Of a DNA stretch of 17,757 nt, positions 1-8,680 are shown one piece after another. The first letter of the stretch is position 1, and every line of letters starts with the position of its first letter. This DNA comes from JAVVFH01 sp032250585 (GTDB lineage Bacteria; Pseudomonadota; Gammaproteobacteria; Xanthomonadales; SZUA-36), in assembly GCA_032250585.1 (NCBI GenBank), contig JAVVFH010000046.1:1-17757 (forward strand), read 5' to 3'. The notes beneath the pieces were generated by a model, which saw only the letters and a list, made by a program, of their open reading frames with translations, ran no database searches and was not told the DNA's origin. Position numbers and translations under genes: made by a program.

Positions 1-692
1 GCGCCGACCGTGCAGACCGCGGTCTCCAGGGCATTGAGCGCAATTCGCGCATCGCCATCGGCAACGTTCACCAGCTGTGCCAGGGCCTCGTCCGTAATAT
101 CTGCCCGGAACCCGCCCAGGCCGCGCTCCGAATCTTCCAAAGCGCGCCGCACGATGCGGCCAAGCTGCTCGGGGCTGAGGCTCTTGAGCGTGAAAACCCG
201 GCAGCGCGAACGCAGCGGCGCGTTGACCTCGAAAGAGGGGTTCTCGGTCGTGGCACCGATAAAGGTGACGGTGCCGTCTTCGACATGCGGCAGGATGACG
301 TCCTGCTGGGCCTTGTTGAAACGATGAATTTCGTCCACGAACAGGATCGTGCGCCTCCGTTGCATGGCCTGGCGCTCGCGCGCCTCGCCCACGATGCGGC
401 GCAGATCGGCCACCCCTGAAGTGACGGCGCTGACCGGTTCGAAGTGCGCCTCGGTCGTAGCAGCGATCAGCCGCGCTAGCGTCGTCTTGCCGCTGCCGGG
501 CGGACCCCACAGCAGCAAGGATGGCAGGCGGTCGGCGGCAAGCGCACGGCGCAGTATCCGGTCGGGCCCGAGCACATGTTCCTGGCCGACGAATTCATCG
601 AAGGTTTGCGGCCGCATGCGCTCCGCCAGCGGCGCTTGCGCCAGCGTGCGTTGCTGGCCGGCTTGTTCAAAAAGGCTGCCGCTGGATGTCAT
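1..692 (-). CDS. rarA: Replication-associated recombination protein A (AAA+ ATPase), 3' end outside window
   Basis: RarA (MgsA) is a cytoplasmic clamp-loader-like AAA+ ATPase that acts at stalled replication forks. I read 230 codons from the ATG at 692 to the window edge; the family is usually about 430-450 residues, so the C-terminal half is missing. Visible in order: an N-terminal PLAERMRP segment (residues 21-28), Walker A GPPGSGKT (63-70), SAVTSGV (88-94), Walker B ILFVDEIHRFNK (116-127), sensor 1 region GATTENPSFE (147-156), arginine-finger region RSRCRVF (161-167) and sensor 2 GDARIALN (213-220). These blocks match E. coli RarA as I remember it. There is no Shine-Dalgarno before this ATG, but a perfect TATAAT lies at 699-704, so the message may be leaderless. 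The gene is divergent from the TonB receptor at 1110 and appears to be ordinary housekeeping DNA bordering the accessory block. Confidence 0.95.
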   Translation of the reverse strand, partial: MTSSGSLFEQAGQQRTLAQAPLAERMRPQTFDEFVGQEHVLGPDRILRRALAADRLPSLLLWGPPGSGKTTLARLIAATTEAHFEPVSAVTSGVADLRRIVGEARERQAMQRRRTILFVDEIHRFNKAQQDVILPHVEDGTVTFIGATTENPSFEVNAPLRSRCRVFTLKSLSPEQLGRIVRRALEDSERGLGGFRADITDEALAQLVNVADGDARIALNALETAVCTVG

Positions 693-1109
693 GCTGCCAT
701 TATACGCAGCCACGACTCGACCGCCCTTGGCCAAGGTGGAAAAAAGCCTAATACCGGCTTCGGAGCCACTCTATGCGGCTACTGTATGCGGCTGCTCGTT
801 CGAGCCGCGAGGTGGGGGCCGGATAGTTTGCATTTAAACCCGGATAGCCCGATGGGTTCCAAGAGCGGGCAATGTGGTTTATATTCACCGGCTTCCGACC
901 GATTGGATTCCGGAACGGTATTCGCTTAAAAATACAGCGTCATGCCTTGCTCACCGATGCATCCGAGCCAAAGCCGGCAGCAGCCGCGCAGAAAGCGAGA
1001 ACTGAAACCGAGGGTCGGCAACATTAGGCAAAAATAATTTTCAGCTGTTTCACTCGACTTGGATTTTTGTTTTTTAACTGGAGTTTTCATCAAAGGAGGA
1101 ACGGATCGA
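693..1109. other. Divergent intergenic region between rarA and the first TonB receptor
   Basis: These 417 bp hold no convincing gene. At the left end is the rarA -10 box. A 9-bp direct repeat, tatgcggct, occurs at 772-780 and 785-793. A weak plus-strand promoter candidate is ttggat (903-908), a 17-bp spacer and ttaaaa (926-931). The stretch 1025-1080 is markedly A/T-rich compared with its surroundings. At the right end is the strong ribosome binding site AAGGAGG (1093-1099) of the receptor. I recognised no known riboswitch motif. Confidence 0.5.
699..704 (-). promoter_or_regulatory. -10 box TATAAT for rarA (probable leaderless start)
   Basis: On the minus strand the sequence reads TATAATGGCAGCATG. 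The -10 hexamer is a perfect consensus match. The seventh base after it is the A of the rarA start codon, where transcription would normally begin. I see no convincing -35 hexamer at 16-18 bp. Confidence 0.5.
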
Positions 1110-3566
1110 ATGAATAACAAAACAGGGCATACCCAGAGCGGAAGCGGCAGGCTGCACAAGTCGCTGTTGCTGGCTCTGGGGCTGTCGGTATTCGTTTCCG
1201 GAACAGCCGCCGCGGCGGTCCTGGAAGAAGTCATGGTTACGGCGCAGAAACGCGAGCAAAGTCTACAGGATGTCGGAATCGCGGTCACCGCTTTCACCGG
1301 CGACCAGATGCGCGCACTGGGCATCGAGGAAAGTTACGAAGTTGCCGGCTTCAGCCCCGGCGTGCACATCGGCGGCAGCATGGGCGGGCAGAACTCCCAG
1401 TTCACCATCCGCGGCGTGTCGCAGAACGATTTCAACGACATCGTGGAGGCACCCAACGCGGTCTACGTGGATGAAGGCTACATCGCCATCGCGCAGGGTC
1501 AGAGCTTTGCGCTGTTCGATATCGAGCGGGTCGAGGTCCTGAAAGGCCCGCAGGGAACCCTGTTCGGCCGCAACGCAACGGGCGGCCTGATCCACTACAT
1601 CACGCGCAAGCCCACCTTCGAACCCGAGGGTTATTTCGATGTCACCTACGGTGCTTTCGATACCCCCGCGCATGCGGACCAGATTACTTTCGAGGGTGCT
1701 GTCGGCGGGCCGCTGAGCGATAAAGTGGCCGGCCGCGTGGCGGTCCGCTACAACGAACAGGACGGTTACCTGAAAAACCTCTACCCTCTCGCCGCGGTGG
1801 GCGCCGCGACCTTCGGCGCTTCTGACAGCAACTCTCCGGGGCCCGGTGCGGGCGCCGACCTCGGGGGCGATGAAAGCTTTTCCGGACGCGGCAGCCTGCT
1901 GTTCACGCCGAACGAGGACATGTCCTTTACGATTACGCTCAATGCGAGCACCAGCGAGGTATCCACCGCCCCGTACCAGTCCAAGGCCACGATCGGCGTG
2001 CTGGATGAGAATGGTGAGCTGATCAACGTGATCGACGTCGGCCCCGACGAGACACGCGCAACGATCGCCGCCGATGGCTCGGACGGCGGTTCGGACCAGG
2101 CCAACGTCGGCAGCTTCGGCCCGCCTTTCGGGCGCCCGGTACCCGGCGGTGATTTCTTCGGCTACATAGACCAGGACGGTGAAGATTTCTCTTTCTCCGG
2201 CGACTTTGCATTCAAAGACCAGGGCGAGGTCGACACCTGGGGTATCAACGCCCGCTTCGAATGGAATGTTTCCGAGGCGATAACCTTCGTCTCCATCAGT
2301 GACTTCAAGGATTTCGAGAAACAGCTGTTTCTCGACGTCGATGCCGCGCCGGTCAACCAGCTGGTCAATTACCAGGGAGTCGATGCCACCAGCTTCACCC
2401 AGGAATTCCGTTTGAACGGTGAAACCGAGCGCAGCCGCTGGGTCGCCGGTTTTTACTACCTGAATATCGACAATACATCCAACAACGGTTTGAAGGGTCC
2501 GCGCAACAGCCTGCCGGTCTTATTTGGCGGATTCCCGGAGCCGGGTGTTGACATCGGCGTGGTGGCGGACATGGAGACGGACTCCTATTCGGTATTTGGT
2601 CAGTTCGAGTTCGACCTGGCGGAAAGATGGACGCTGATCACCGGCTTGCGTGTGATCCAGGAGGAGAAAGACTACGAGATGGATCAACCGTTCTTCATTT
2701 CGCAGGGTCCGAGTGAATTCAACAACGGTCCCGTGCTGTTCTCGGCCCGCCAGGCGCCGTTTGAAGACAGCACCAGCGATACCCTTTGGGCCGGCAAGGT
2801 CCAGCTCGACTGGCGCCCGACAGATGATCTGCTCGTCTACGCCGGCCTCAACCGCGGTATCAAGGCGGGCAGTTTCAATGCCCCCATTGCCGGCGGCCTG
2901 CCATTCCCGGACAGCACGCTGCCCTATGACGAGGAAGTCCTCACCTCATTGGAAGGCGGCTTCAAGACCACGATCTTCAACGGCATGGGCCGCCTGAACG
3001 CGACGGCTTTCTACTACGACTATGAAGATTACCAGGCTTTCCTGTTTACCGGTGTCAGCGGGGTCGTGGTGAACGCCGACGCGGAGACCTTCGGCGCCGA
3101 AGTGGAACTCCAGTTATCCCCGGCCGAAGGCTGGGACATCCTGCTGAGCGCCGCTTACCTGGACGCCACGGTGGAAGACGTGCCGTTGCGAATCGGATCA
3201 CCCTTGCCGCCGGCAGACCGCGAACCGACCTACTCGCCCGAACTGCAGGCGGTCGGACTGGTTCGTTATGCGTGGTCGGCCCTTGGCGGCACCATGTCGA
3301 TTCAGGGTGACGCGACCTATTCGGACGAGTTTTTCTACAACCTGCGCAACTTCGATGCAGACAAGTTCGACAGTTACGTGCTGACCAATGCGCGCTTGAG
3401 CTGGCTGAGCGGCGATGAGCATTGGGAAACCTCGTTGATGGTCCGAAACATCACCGACGAGCGCGCCGGCACCATCGGCTTCGATCTCGCCTCACTGTGC
3501 GGCTGTAACGAGATCGCCTTCCGCGAGCCGCGTTGGTACGGTGTCAGCGTCAGGTACAGTTTCTAA
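1110..3566 (+). CDS. TonB-dependent outer-membrane receptor (substrate unknown)
   Basis: An 818-residue TonB-dependent receptor, expected to be a plugged outer-membrane beta-barrel driven by TonB-ExbBD. The start at 1110 is chosen for the strong AAGGAGG at 1093-1099 and because a signal peptide follows; an upstream in-frame TTG at 1059 is rejected. Residues 1-36 look like a Sec signal (hydrophobic 19-34, then GTAAAA). A TonB box, VLEEVMVTA, is at about 37-45. The plug follows, with typical blocks FTIRGVSQNDF, VYVDEGY and ERVEVLKGPQGTLFGRNATG. The protein ends in VSVRYSF with a terminal Phe, as barrel proteins normally do. The plug resembles the broad class common in sphingomonads, Caulobacter and marine gammaproteobacteria, whose ligands range from glycans to peptides and aromatics, so the substrate cannot be read from sequence. 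It converges on the sulfotransferase pair across a shared terminator. Confidence 0.93.
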   Translation: MNNKTGHTQSGSGRLHKSLLLALGLSVFVSGTAAAAVLEEVMVTAQKREQSLQDVGIAVTAFTGDQMRALGIEESYEVAGFSPGVHIGGSMGGQNSQFTIRGVSQNDFNDIVEAPNAVYVDEGYIAIAQGQSFALFDIERVEVLKGPQGTLFGRNATGGLIHYITRKPTFEPEGYFDVTYGAFDTPAHADQITFEGAVGGPLSDKVAGRVAVRYNEQDGYLKNLYPLAAVGAATFGASDSNSPGPGAGADLGGDESFSGRGSLLFTPNEDMSFTITLNASTSEVSTAPYQSKATIGVLDENGELINVIDVGPDETRATIAADGSDGGSDQANVGSFGPPFGRPVPGGDFFGYIDQDGEDFSFSGDFAFKDQGEVDTWGINARFEWNVSEAITFVSISDFKDFEKQLFLDVDAAPVNQLVNYQGVDATSFTQEFRLNGETERSRWVAGFYYLNIDNTSNNGLKGPRNSLPVLFGGFPEPGVDIGVVADMETDSYSVFGQFEFDLAERWTLITGLRVIQEEKDYEMDQPFFISQGPSEFNNGPVLFSARQAPFEDSTSDTLWAGKVQLDWRPTDDLLVYAGLNRGIKAGSFNAPIAGGLPFPDSTLPYDEEVLTSLEGGFKTTIFNGMGRLNATAFYYDYEDYQAFLFTGVSGVVVNADAETFGAEVELQLSPAEGWDILLSAAYLDATVEDVPLRIGSPLPPADREPTYSPELQAVGLVRYAWSALGGTMSIQGDATYSDEFFYNLRNFDADKFDSYVLTNARLSWLSGDEHWETSLMVRNITDERAGTIGFDLASLCGCNEIAFREPRWYGVSVRYSF

Positions 3567-3591
3567 TACCCAACGCCTGAAGCAGGAATAC

Positions 3592-3625
3592 AAAAAACCG
3601 GCGCTTGCAAAAGCGCCGGTTTTTT
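3592..3625. terminator. Symmetric (bidirectional) Rho-independent terminator
   Basis: A perfect 15-bp inverted repeat, aaaaaaccggcgctt / aagcgccggtttttt, around a gcaa loop. The GC-rich core is flanked by six A and six T, so it forms a hairpin with a T-run on either strand. It lies between the convergent receptor (stop at 3566) and the sulfotransferase pair (stop at 3729) and can end both transcripts. Confidence 0.93.
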
Positions 3626-3728
3626 GTCGTCTAAGTCTGACCGGTGTCCATACATGATTTTTCATGCATTCCTCCCCTGAATAACTGGATTCAACTGCGA
3701 AGCCTTTTTTTGGGTGATTTTCGCCGGT

Positions 3729-5327
3729 TCAGCCCGAGGACAGCGCCGCCACCGGTCCGAGCCAATCCGAATAGTTGCGCCAGTGATCGATTGCAGAGGT
3801 GTATGCCGGTCGCCGCACTTGCGCATGGCTGGCTGTGAGTATCGGTCGCTCGCTGCGGTAATATTCCAGGCAGGCGGGCTCGAAGGCCAATCCCGCAAGC
3901 TGCAGCAGCGCCGGTATCTGCTCTTCGGGATCACGCACCAGCCGTTCGTAGGAAATCGGGGCCAGGGGAGGCGTGATAACCTCTTGCCAGTGGCGCATCA
4001 GGCGCCGGTATAACCCCAGGTAATGGGCCAGGTCCTCCAGGTCGTGATACCAGCTTTCGTGCGCACCAAAATTGGCGCTGTAAAGTGAAAAACCGGTCGC
4101 CCGCATATCGCGGACGCTGTGCAGGATCTGAGCGTCCGGGAACATCGCCCGCAAAAACCCCGCAATTTCAAAATTCGCCGGCAGCTTGTCGACCACCAGC
4201 GGCCCGCTGAGACCGCGTTCGAACAAGGCTTCGACATAGCGTTCACGCGCCGTCTCGAGCAACCCGGCATCGACAGGATGTGCCGGATCGACGGGGCCGT
4301 GACGCCCTGCTGCTGCCCGTGAGCGGCGGAACTCCGACTCGCTGCGAGGAGCGGCGGTCAGCTCGCCACCCGCATCGACCCGACTGTGACTTCCGAGTAT
4401 CTGCTCTATCAGGGTCGTTCCCGAACGGGGTGGTCCGACTACAAATATCGGTAGGAACTCAACCGCTAAAGCGCCGATTGCCGCGCGGAAGGTCGTGCGC
4501 GGATATTGGGCCATGGTTTGTGCGACCCTCGCTTCGGCAGCAGCGCGGTCGTAGCTTCGACCCGACCGCTCTGACTCCGACCGCGCCCATTCGTTGGCGC
4601 GCCGCAGATACTTGAAGGCCTGTTGGAACTCGCGTTCACGATCGAGGATGCGCGCCATGGCGAACGCAGCGTTGATCCGCTCGGCAGGCGGTGACCCATC
4701 GCGGTCGGCAAGCTCCATAGCCTGCGCGCGGAGCGCGCTGCTGACTTTGTGGTCCGGCAGTTCGACCAGGCTGTAGATGGCCTCACCGCACTGCGGGTCC
4801 AGCTCCAGGGCGCGCCGGTAGCTCTCGGAGGCCGCATCGGTCTCGCCGACCGCCTTTTGCAAATGGCCATGGTAGAGATGGGTGAAAGAATGAGCCGGAA
4901 ATTGCCTGAGGAGCTCCGCTGCACTGGCGCGAACACCGTCCAGGTCCTGAGCGGCGAACCGGGCGCGCGCGAGGCCTTGCTGCATTATCAGTGCATCCGG
5001 CACCGCCATCGATGCACTCCGCCATGCCGCCAATGCCCCCTGCGCATCGCCCAGCCGGCTGCGCAGCGTTGCCACGCGAGCCCAGACGCGCGCAGCGAAC
5101 GTTTGATCGTCCTGCGCGCGCAGCACGGCGAGCAGAGCTTCAAGAGCGTGGAGTTCACGGGCCGGGTTGTCGAGCGCCTGCTCGATGTCGGCGAGCAGGC
5201 GGTAGGCCACCGGCGTGATGTCGACAGTACGCTCAAGTGCCGCCAACAGCGCACTCTCGGCAGCTGCATGCCGGCCCGTCTGGACCAGTTGTCGCGCGCG
5301 TTCGACCGCGCAGTCGAGTCCGGACAT
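3729..5327 (-). CDS. TPR-containing sulfotransferase A, tyrosylprotein-sulfotransferase-like
   Basis: A 532-residue protein without a signal peptide or membrane segment, so probably cytoplasmic. Residues 1 to about 280 are TPR-like helical repeats (for example ASESYRRALELDP near 167-178). The C-terminal half is a PAPS-dependent sulfotransferase domain of Sulfotransfer_3 type: 5'-phosphosulfate loop VVGPPRSGTT (296-305), AGGE with Glu322, VDKLP with Lys381, and 3'-phosphate site VRDMRATGFS (Arg406, Ser414). The closing block TASHAQVRRPAY is a hallmark of TPR-sulfotransferases. Arg301 to Glu322 is 21 residues, the same spacing I recall between Arg78 and the catalytic Glu99 of human TPST2. The start at 5327 lies 17 bp after the stop of the paralogue, in one operon; the open frame extends to 5549 but would overlap that gene widely. 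No clear Shine-Dalgarno precedes 5327. The substrate is unknown; the TPR region suggests a peptide or protein. Confidence 0.88.
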   Translation of the reverse strand: MSGLDCAVERARQLVQTGRHAAAESALLAALERTVDITPVAYRLLADIEQALDNPARELHALEALLAVLRAQDDQTFAARVWARVATLRSRLGDAQGALAAWRSASMAVPDALIMQQGLARARFAAQDLDGVRASAAELLRQFPAHSFTHLYHGHLQKAVGETDAASESYRRALELDPQCGEAIYSLVELPDHKVSSALRAQAMELADRDGSPPAERINAAFAMARILDREREFQQAFKYLRRANEWARSESERSGRSYDRAAAEARVAQTMAQYPRTTFRAAIGALAVEFLPIFVVGPPRSGTTLIEQILGSHSRVDAGGELTAAPRSESEFRRSRAAAGRHGPVDPAHPVDAGLLETARERYVEALFERGLSGPLVVDKLPANFEIAGFLRAMFPDAQILHSVRDMRATGFSLYSANFGAHESWYHDLEDLAHYLGLYRRLMRHWQEVITPPLAPISYERLVRDPEEQIPALLQLAGLAFEPACLEYYRSERPILTASHAQVRRPAYTSAIDHWRNYSDWLGPVAALSSG

Positions 5328-5344
5328 GCTCTGCGCCCGGCCCG

Positions 5345-7036
5345 TCAGGCCGGCTCCGGCCGCGCGGGCTGCTCGTCCAGAACGGGAGCCAGCACCTCGA
5401 TCAGCGGTTCGAGCTGCTGTTCGTAATGGCGCCAGCGGGCTACCGACTTCTGATAGATCGGTTGGCGTACCTGCCAGCGGCTCGGCGTCCGGACCCCGCG
5501 CTCGGTCTTGTTGAAGGCCAGACAGGCCTCTTCCCAGTCGAGGCCGCAATAGCCCAGCAGCCGGCGAATCTGACCTTCCGTGTCGCTGACCAGGTTTTCG
5601 TACTGCAATTCGAAGATTTCAATCGGCAACACCGCTTGCCAGTGACGCATCAGCCGATCGTAGTCGACATAATAGCGCCCCAGCGTGTCCAGCCGGTTGG
5701 CGAAGCGTATCTGCCGGGCAAAACTCGTGAAATAACAGGACAGGCAGTTGTCGATCGGCTGGCGCCGGCAGTGCACAATGCGGGCATTTGGAAACAGCAA
5801 CGCGATCACGCCAAGATGCATGAAATTGAAGGGCAGTTTGTCCGTCACGCGGCCCGCCGTCTTCGATACGGAGTCGAGATGCCCGAGGTATCGTTCAGCC
5901 ATTTTCCGCAGGGCCGGCGGATCAATGGACAACAGGCCGCGTGGATAGGGCTCGCCAGTCTTTGACAGTTCGCGGATCTGGTAACTGGTCTTCAGCAGCA
6001 TGGAAAGCTCGCCGCCGGCGGCCACCCGCGAATGGCTGGCCAGGATCTGTTCGGTCAGCGTGGTGCCGGAGCGCGGCATCCCTACGATGAAGATCGGGCG
6101 TTCCGACTCGACGCCGGAGACCGGCGCGGAAGCATAAAAATCTCTTGTCAGCGTTTCGACGAGACGGTCGATGGCGCGCGTGAAGCCGTCTGCGTCGAAG
6201 GGCTCGCGCCGGGATTGGGCATCATAGCCGACACGCAGATGGCGAAACGCTGCTTCGTACTGCTCCTCGCGGTCGTAGAAATAGGCCAGTGCGATGTTGA
6301 GCCGTATGCGGCCTTCTTCCGGGACCTGCTCGTTGGCGGCGAGCGCGACCGCGCGTCGGACCCACTCCGGATCGGGCTTGCCTTCCCTAAGCTGCAGGAG
6401 CTTGGCAAGCGGCACCACCGCGTCGGGCTCGCGCCGAAGCGCCGCCAGGTACTGCATTTTCGCTTCCTTGAAGCGCCCCGCCGATTCGTAGGCGTCGCCC
6501 AGCCCGGTGCGGCTGCGGCGATTGTCGGGATCGAGCCGGATCGCGGCCTGGTAACTCTCGATCGCACCGCTGACGTCGTTGGACTTGTATTTCGTGTCGG
6601 CCAGCGCGTAATGGGCGGCGCCGGAATCGGGGCGCAAGGCGACCAGCCGCTCGAGAAACGGGCGGGCCTGCTCGAAACGGCTCAGGCGGCGCAGTGCCTG
6701 CGCCATATTGTTCAGGGCATCGGGATGCTCGGGCGCCAGCGCCAGCGCATTTTCGAAAGACTGCAGGGCCTTCTCCGGGGCATCGGCGCGGATGCGAACC
6801 GCGCCCAGGTCGCTCCAGGCGTTGGCATTGTTCGGTTCGAGCTGCAGCGAGCGCCCGAGCAGCCGCTCGGCTTCAGGCAAGCGTCCCTGTTGAAACCGCG
6901 TCAGGCCAAGATAATGCAATGCAGCTGCGTGATCAGGCTGCGATTCGAGCAGCTGCGCGTATACCGCCGCTGCCTCATCGAACCGCCCCTGGCGCTGCAG
7001 GGCCATGCCTTCACGAATTTTGGCTTCGTCCTGCAT
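5345..7036 (-). CDS. TPR-containing sulfotransferase B, tyrosylprotein-sulfotransferase-like
   Basis: A 563-residue paralogue of the downstream gene and first in the two-gene operon. It has about six regular 34-residue TPR units between residues 3 and 206 (for example AERLLGRSLQLEPNNANAW, ALQSFENALALAPEHPDAL), a linker, then the sulfotransferase domain: IVGMPRSGTT (317-326), AGGE with Glu343, TDKLPFNF with Lys400, LFPNARIVHC and the 3'-phosphate site with Arg425 and Ser433. Arg322 to Glu343 is again 21 residues. The C-terminal block RTPSRWQVRQPIY is typical of the family. No signal peptide is seen, so it should act in the cytoplasm with PAPS as donor. I choose the ATG at 7036 because the TPR pattern begins at once; its Shine-Dalgarno is weak, and the frame stays open to 7099. 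It is divergent from the first C69-like gene across 83 bp. The acceptor substrate is unknown. Confidence 0.9.
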   Translation of the reverse strand: MQDEAKIREGMALQRQGRFDEAAAVYAQLLESQPDHAAALHYLGLTRFQQGRLPEAERLLGRSLQLEPNNANAWSDLGAVRIRADAPEKALQSFENALALAPEHPDALNNMAQALRRLSRFEQARPFLERLVALRPDSGAAHYALADTKYKSNDVSGAIESYQAAIRLDPDNRRSRTGLGDAYESAGRFKEAKMQYLAALRREPDAVVPLAKLLQLREGKPDPEWVRRAVALAANEQVPEEGRIRLNIALAYFYDREEQYEAAFRHLRVGYDAQSRREPFDADGFTRAIDRLVETLTRDFYASAPVSGVESERPIFIVGMPRSGTTLTEQILASHSRVAAGGELSMLLKTSYQIRELSKTGEPYPRGLLSIDPPALRKMAERYLGHLDSVSKTAGRVTDKLPFNFMHLGVIALLFPNARIVHCRRQPIDNCLSCYFTSFARQIRFANRLDTLGRYYVDYDRLMRHWQAVLPIEIFELQYENLVSDTEGQIRRLLGYCGLDWEEACLAFNKTERGVRTPSRWQVRQPIYQKSVARWRHYEQQLEPLIEVLAPVLDEQPARPEPA

Positions 7037-7042
7037 GATATG

Positions 7043-7072
7043 TTGACCGGGAGTTGTCCTTAGGCCTAGTCT
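7043..7072 (+). promoter_or_regulatory. Candidate promoter for the first C69-like gene
   Basis: TTGACC (7043-7048, five of six -35 consensus bases), an 18-bp spacer and TAGTCT (7067-7072, three of six -10 bases). It lies inside the 83-bp divergent region and would give a leader of about 40 bases before the ATG at 7120. An 8-bp palindrome, taggccta (7061-7068), overlaps the -10 end. The call rests mainly on the -35 match and position. Confidence 0.3.
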
Positions 7073-7119
7073 GTAGTTGCGCTCTGCTGGTAAAAGCACA
7101 CCGATTGGAGGTCGACTCG

Positions 7120-8664
7120 ATGCATCTTAATAGCGGAAAAGTATACGTCAAAATCCCGCTGCTGGTTCTGCTGTTTGCCCTGCTGCCCTGGTTGCCCCTG
7201 CCCGCAAATGCGAGCTACGCCTACTACGTCGGAAAAAACCTCACCGAGGACGGCAGCGTACTCCTGGGCGGCACCGGCGAAGAGCCGTCCAGCCACTGGC
7301 TGCAGATCGTGCCGCGCCGCACCCACCCGGCCGATGCGATGATTACCGTCGGCGCGACGGCAGAATCAAATCTTCCGGCAAGGCTTCTGAAGATCCCGCA
7401 AGTGCGCGAAACCTATCGATACATCACCATGAACTATTCCAGTTATGCGGGTTTCCCGGCGCCGATCACGAACGGCGGGCTCAACGAACACCAGGTGGCG
7501 GTGCGCGATGTGTGGTCGCCGTCGCGCGAGGAGCTGGTGAGCATGACCTCGCCGGAGCAAACCGGCCCCAACTACAGCGATCTCGCCCGCATCATGCTTG
7601 AACGGGCGCGCAGCGCACGCGAGGCCGTCGAGATTCTCGGCGAACTCATCGACACTTACGGCTACACGACCTACGGCGGCAACTCGCATCTGATTGCCGA
7701 CCCGGACGAAGGCTGGGTCGTGATCCAGATGGCTGGCAGCCAGGGCCTGTGGGTGGCCGAGCGGCTCGGACCCGACGACGTGCGTGTCAATTACCCGGGC
7801 TACATAGGCGATGTACCGGCGGACTTCATGTCGAATCCCGACTTCATGGGCTCGGCCAACCTGATTTCATTCGCCGTTGAGCAGGGCTGGTACGATCCCG
7901 ACGGCGGCAAGCCCTTCAATGTGGACGAAGTTTACGGTCTCGGCGGCATCATGCGCGAGCCGGGCACCAAGTACGTTTCGCCGGGCAAGCTCGAAGCAGA
8001 ACTGCGTGCCATGGCGCCGGTGACGGTCGAGGAGATGATGGCGCTGGTCCGCGATGCCCGCATCGCCGACGATCATGCCGGCTATGGCCAGGTAGCCCAC
8101 CTGCGGGCGGACCTGCCGATTTCCGACCTCGCGCTGTTGTGGGTGGCACCCACGGGCTCGGTCACCGCGCCCTTTTTGCCGTGGTGGATCGGCATACAGT
8201 CCGTGCCGCCGGAATACGGGCAACATCGTTATCTGACCGAAGATGCTGCCTCCACGTTCATCACCGCCAACTCCCAGCTCCGGGAGGCGACGGAGTTCGC
8301 CGGCCGGCTGTTCAAAAGGGTGATGTACTACACCTGCGCCTATCCGGAGGAGTATCTCGGCCGTGTACAGGCAACGCTTACGGCCTTTGAGTCCGGAATG
8401 CTCGAACAGCAGGCGCGCATCGAACGCATAGCCGCACTGGCCTATGCCGAAGATCCCACGCTCGGGCGTGAAGCGCTCACCTTGTACAGCACGGCGCGCG
8501 CGGCCGAAGCACTCGAACTGGGCCGCGGGCTGCTCGGTGGGCTGGAAACCGAGGTCAGGGTACGCAAAGGGATTCCGCCGGCCCCGCTGACGGAGAACAT
8601 CAACGCCGGCGGAGTGGCGGTCAATTGCCTGGTCGGTGCCGATCCGGACCGGCTTCCGCAATAA
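7120..8664 (+). CDS. Exported peptidase C69-like Ntn-hydrolase with N-terminal Ser (paralogue 1)
   Basis: A 514-residue secreted protein of the dipeptidase-like family C69 (N-terminal-nucleophile hydrolases). The start at 7120 has a good GGAGGT at 7107-7112. Residues 1-31 form a Sec signal peptide (hydrophobic 11-29) ending in ANA, so cleavage would leave Ser32 at the N-terminus, followed by YAYYVGKNLTEDGSVLL. Family C69 normally reads Cys-x-x-x-x-V-G-K here, so the expected catalytic Cys is Ser. Other family-like blocks are SSHWLQIVPRRTHP, TNGGLNEHQVAVRD (oxyanion-hole region), DLARIMLERARSAREAVE, YGYTTYGGNSHLIADP and LWVAERLGPDDVR. The predicted location is the periplasm and the reaction is amide or peptide hydrolysis; the substrate is unknown. 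It is very similar along its length to the paralogue ending at 10176, is divergent from the sulfotransferases and ends 16 bp from the stop of the convergent paralogue 2. Confidence 0.85.
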   Translation: MHLNSGKVYVKIPLLVLLFALLPWLPLPANASYAYYVGKNLTEDGSVLLGGTGEEPSSHWLQIVPRRTHPADAMITVGATAESNLPARLLKIPQVRETYRYITMNYSSYAGFPAPITNGGLNEHQVAVRDVWSPSREELVSMTSPEQTGPNYSDLARIMLERARSAREAVEILGELIDTYGYTTYGGNSHLIADPDEGWVVIQMAGSQGLWVAERLGPDDVRVNYPGYIGDVPADFMSNPDFMGSANLISFAVEQGWYDPDGGKPFNVDEVYGLGGIMREPGTKYVSPGKLEAELRAMAPVTVEEMMALVRDARIADDHAGYGQVAHLRADLPISDLALLWVAPTGSVTAPFLPWWIGIQSVPPEYGQHRYLTEDAASTFITANSQLREATEFAGRLFKRVMYYTCAYPEEYLGRVQATLTAFESGMLEQQARIERIAALAYAEDPTLGREALTLYSTARAAEALELGRGLLGGLETEVRVRKGIPPAPLTENINAGGVAVNCLVGADPDRLPQ

Positions 8665-8680
8665 GTCTTCCGCGGGCCGC

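Noticed and set aside
772..793. Direct repeat of tatgcggct in the rarA-receptor intergenic region
   Set aside because: Only two 9-bp copies 13 bp apart, with no further copies or palindrome; too little to call an operator.
1059..1109. An earlier in-frame TTG start for the first TonB receptor
   Set aside because: The strong AAGGAGG at 1093-1099 serves the ATG at 1110, and the signal peptide begins there.
3631..3669. A 12-codon minus-strand ORF (MHEKSCMDTGQT) behind a strong GGGGAGGA, just before the terminator
   Set aside because: The ribosome site is one base from its ATG, too close. The next ATG (3665) has better spacing, but its frame runs through the terminator hairpin into antisense of the receptor. 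It has no Tyr for a sulfated-peptide role.
6032..7063. A 343-codon plus-strand open frame across sulfotransferase B
   Set aside because: Shadow of the TPR-sulfotransferase, caused by high GC and the Ala/Leu-rich repeats.
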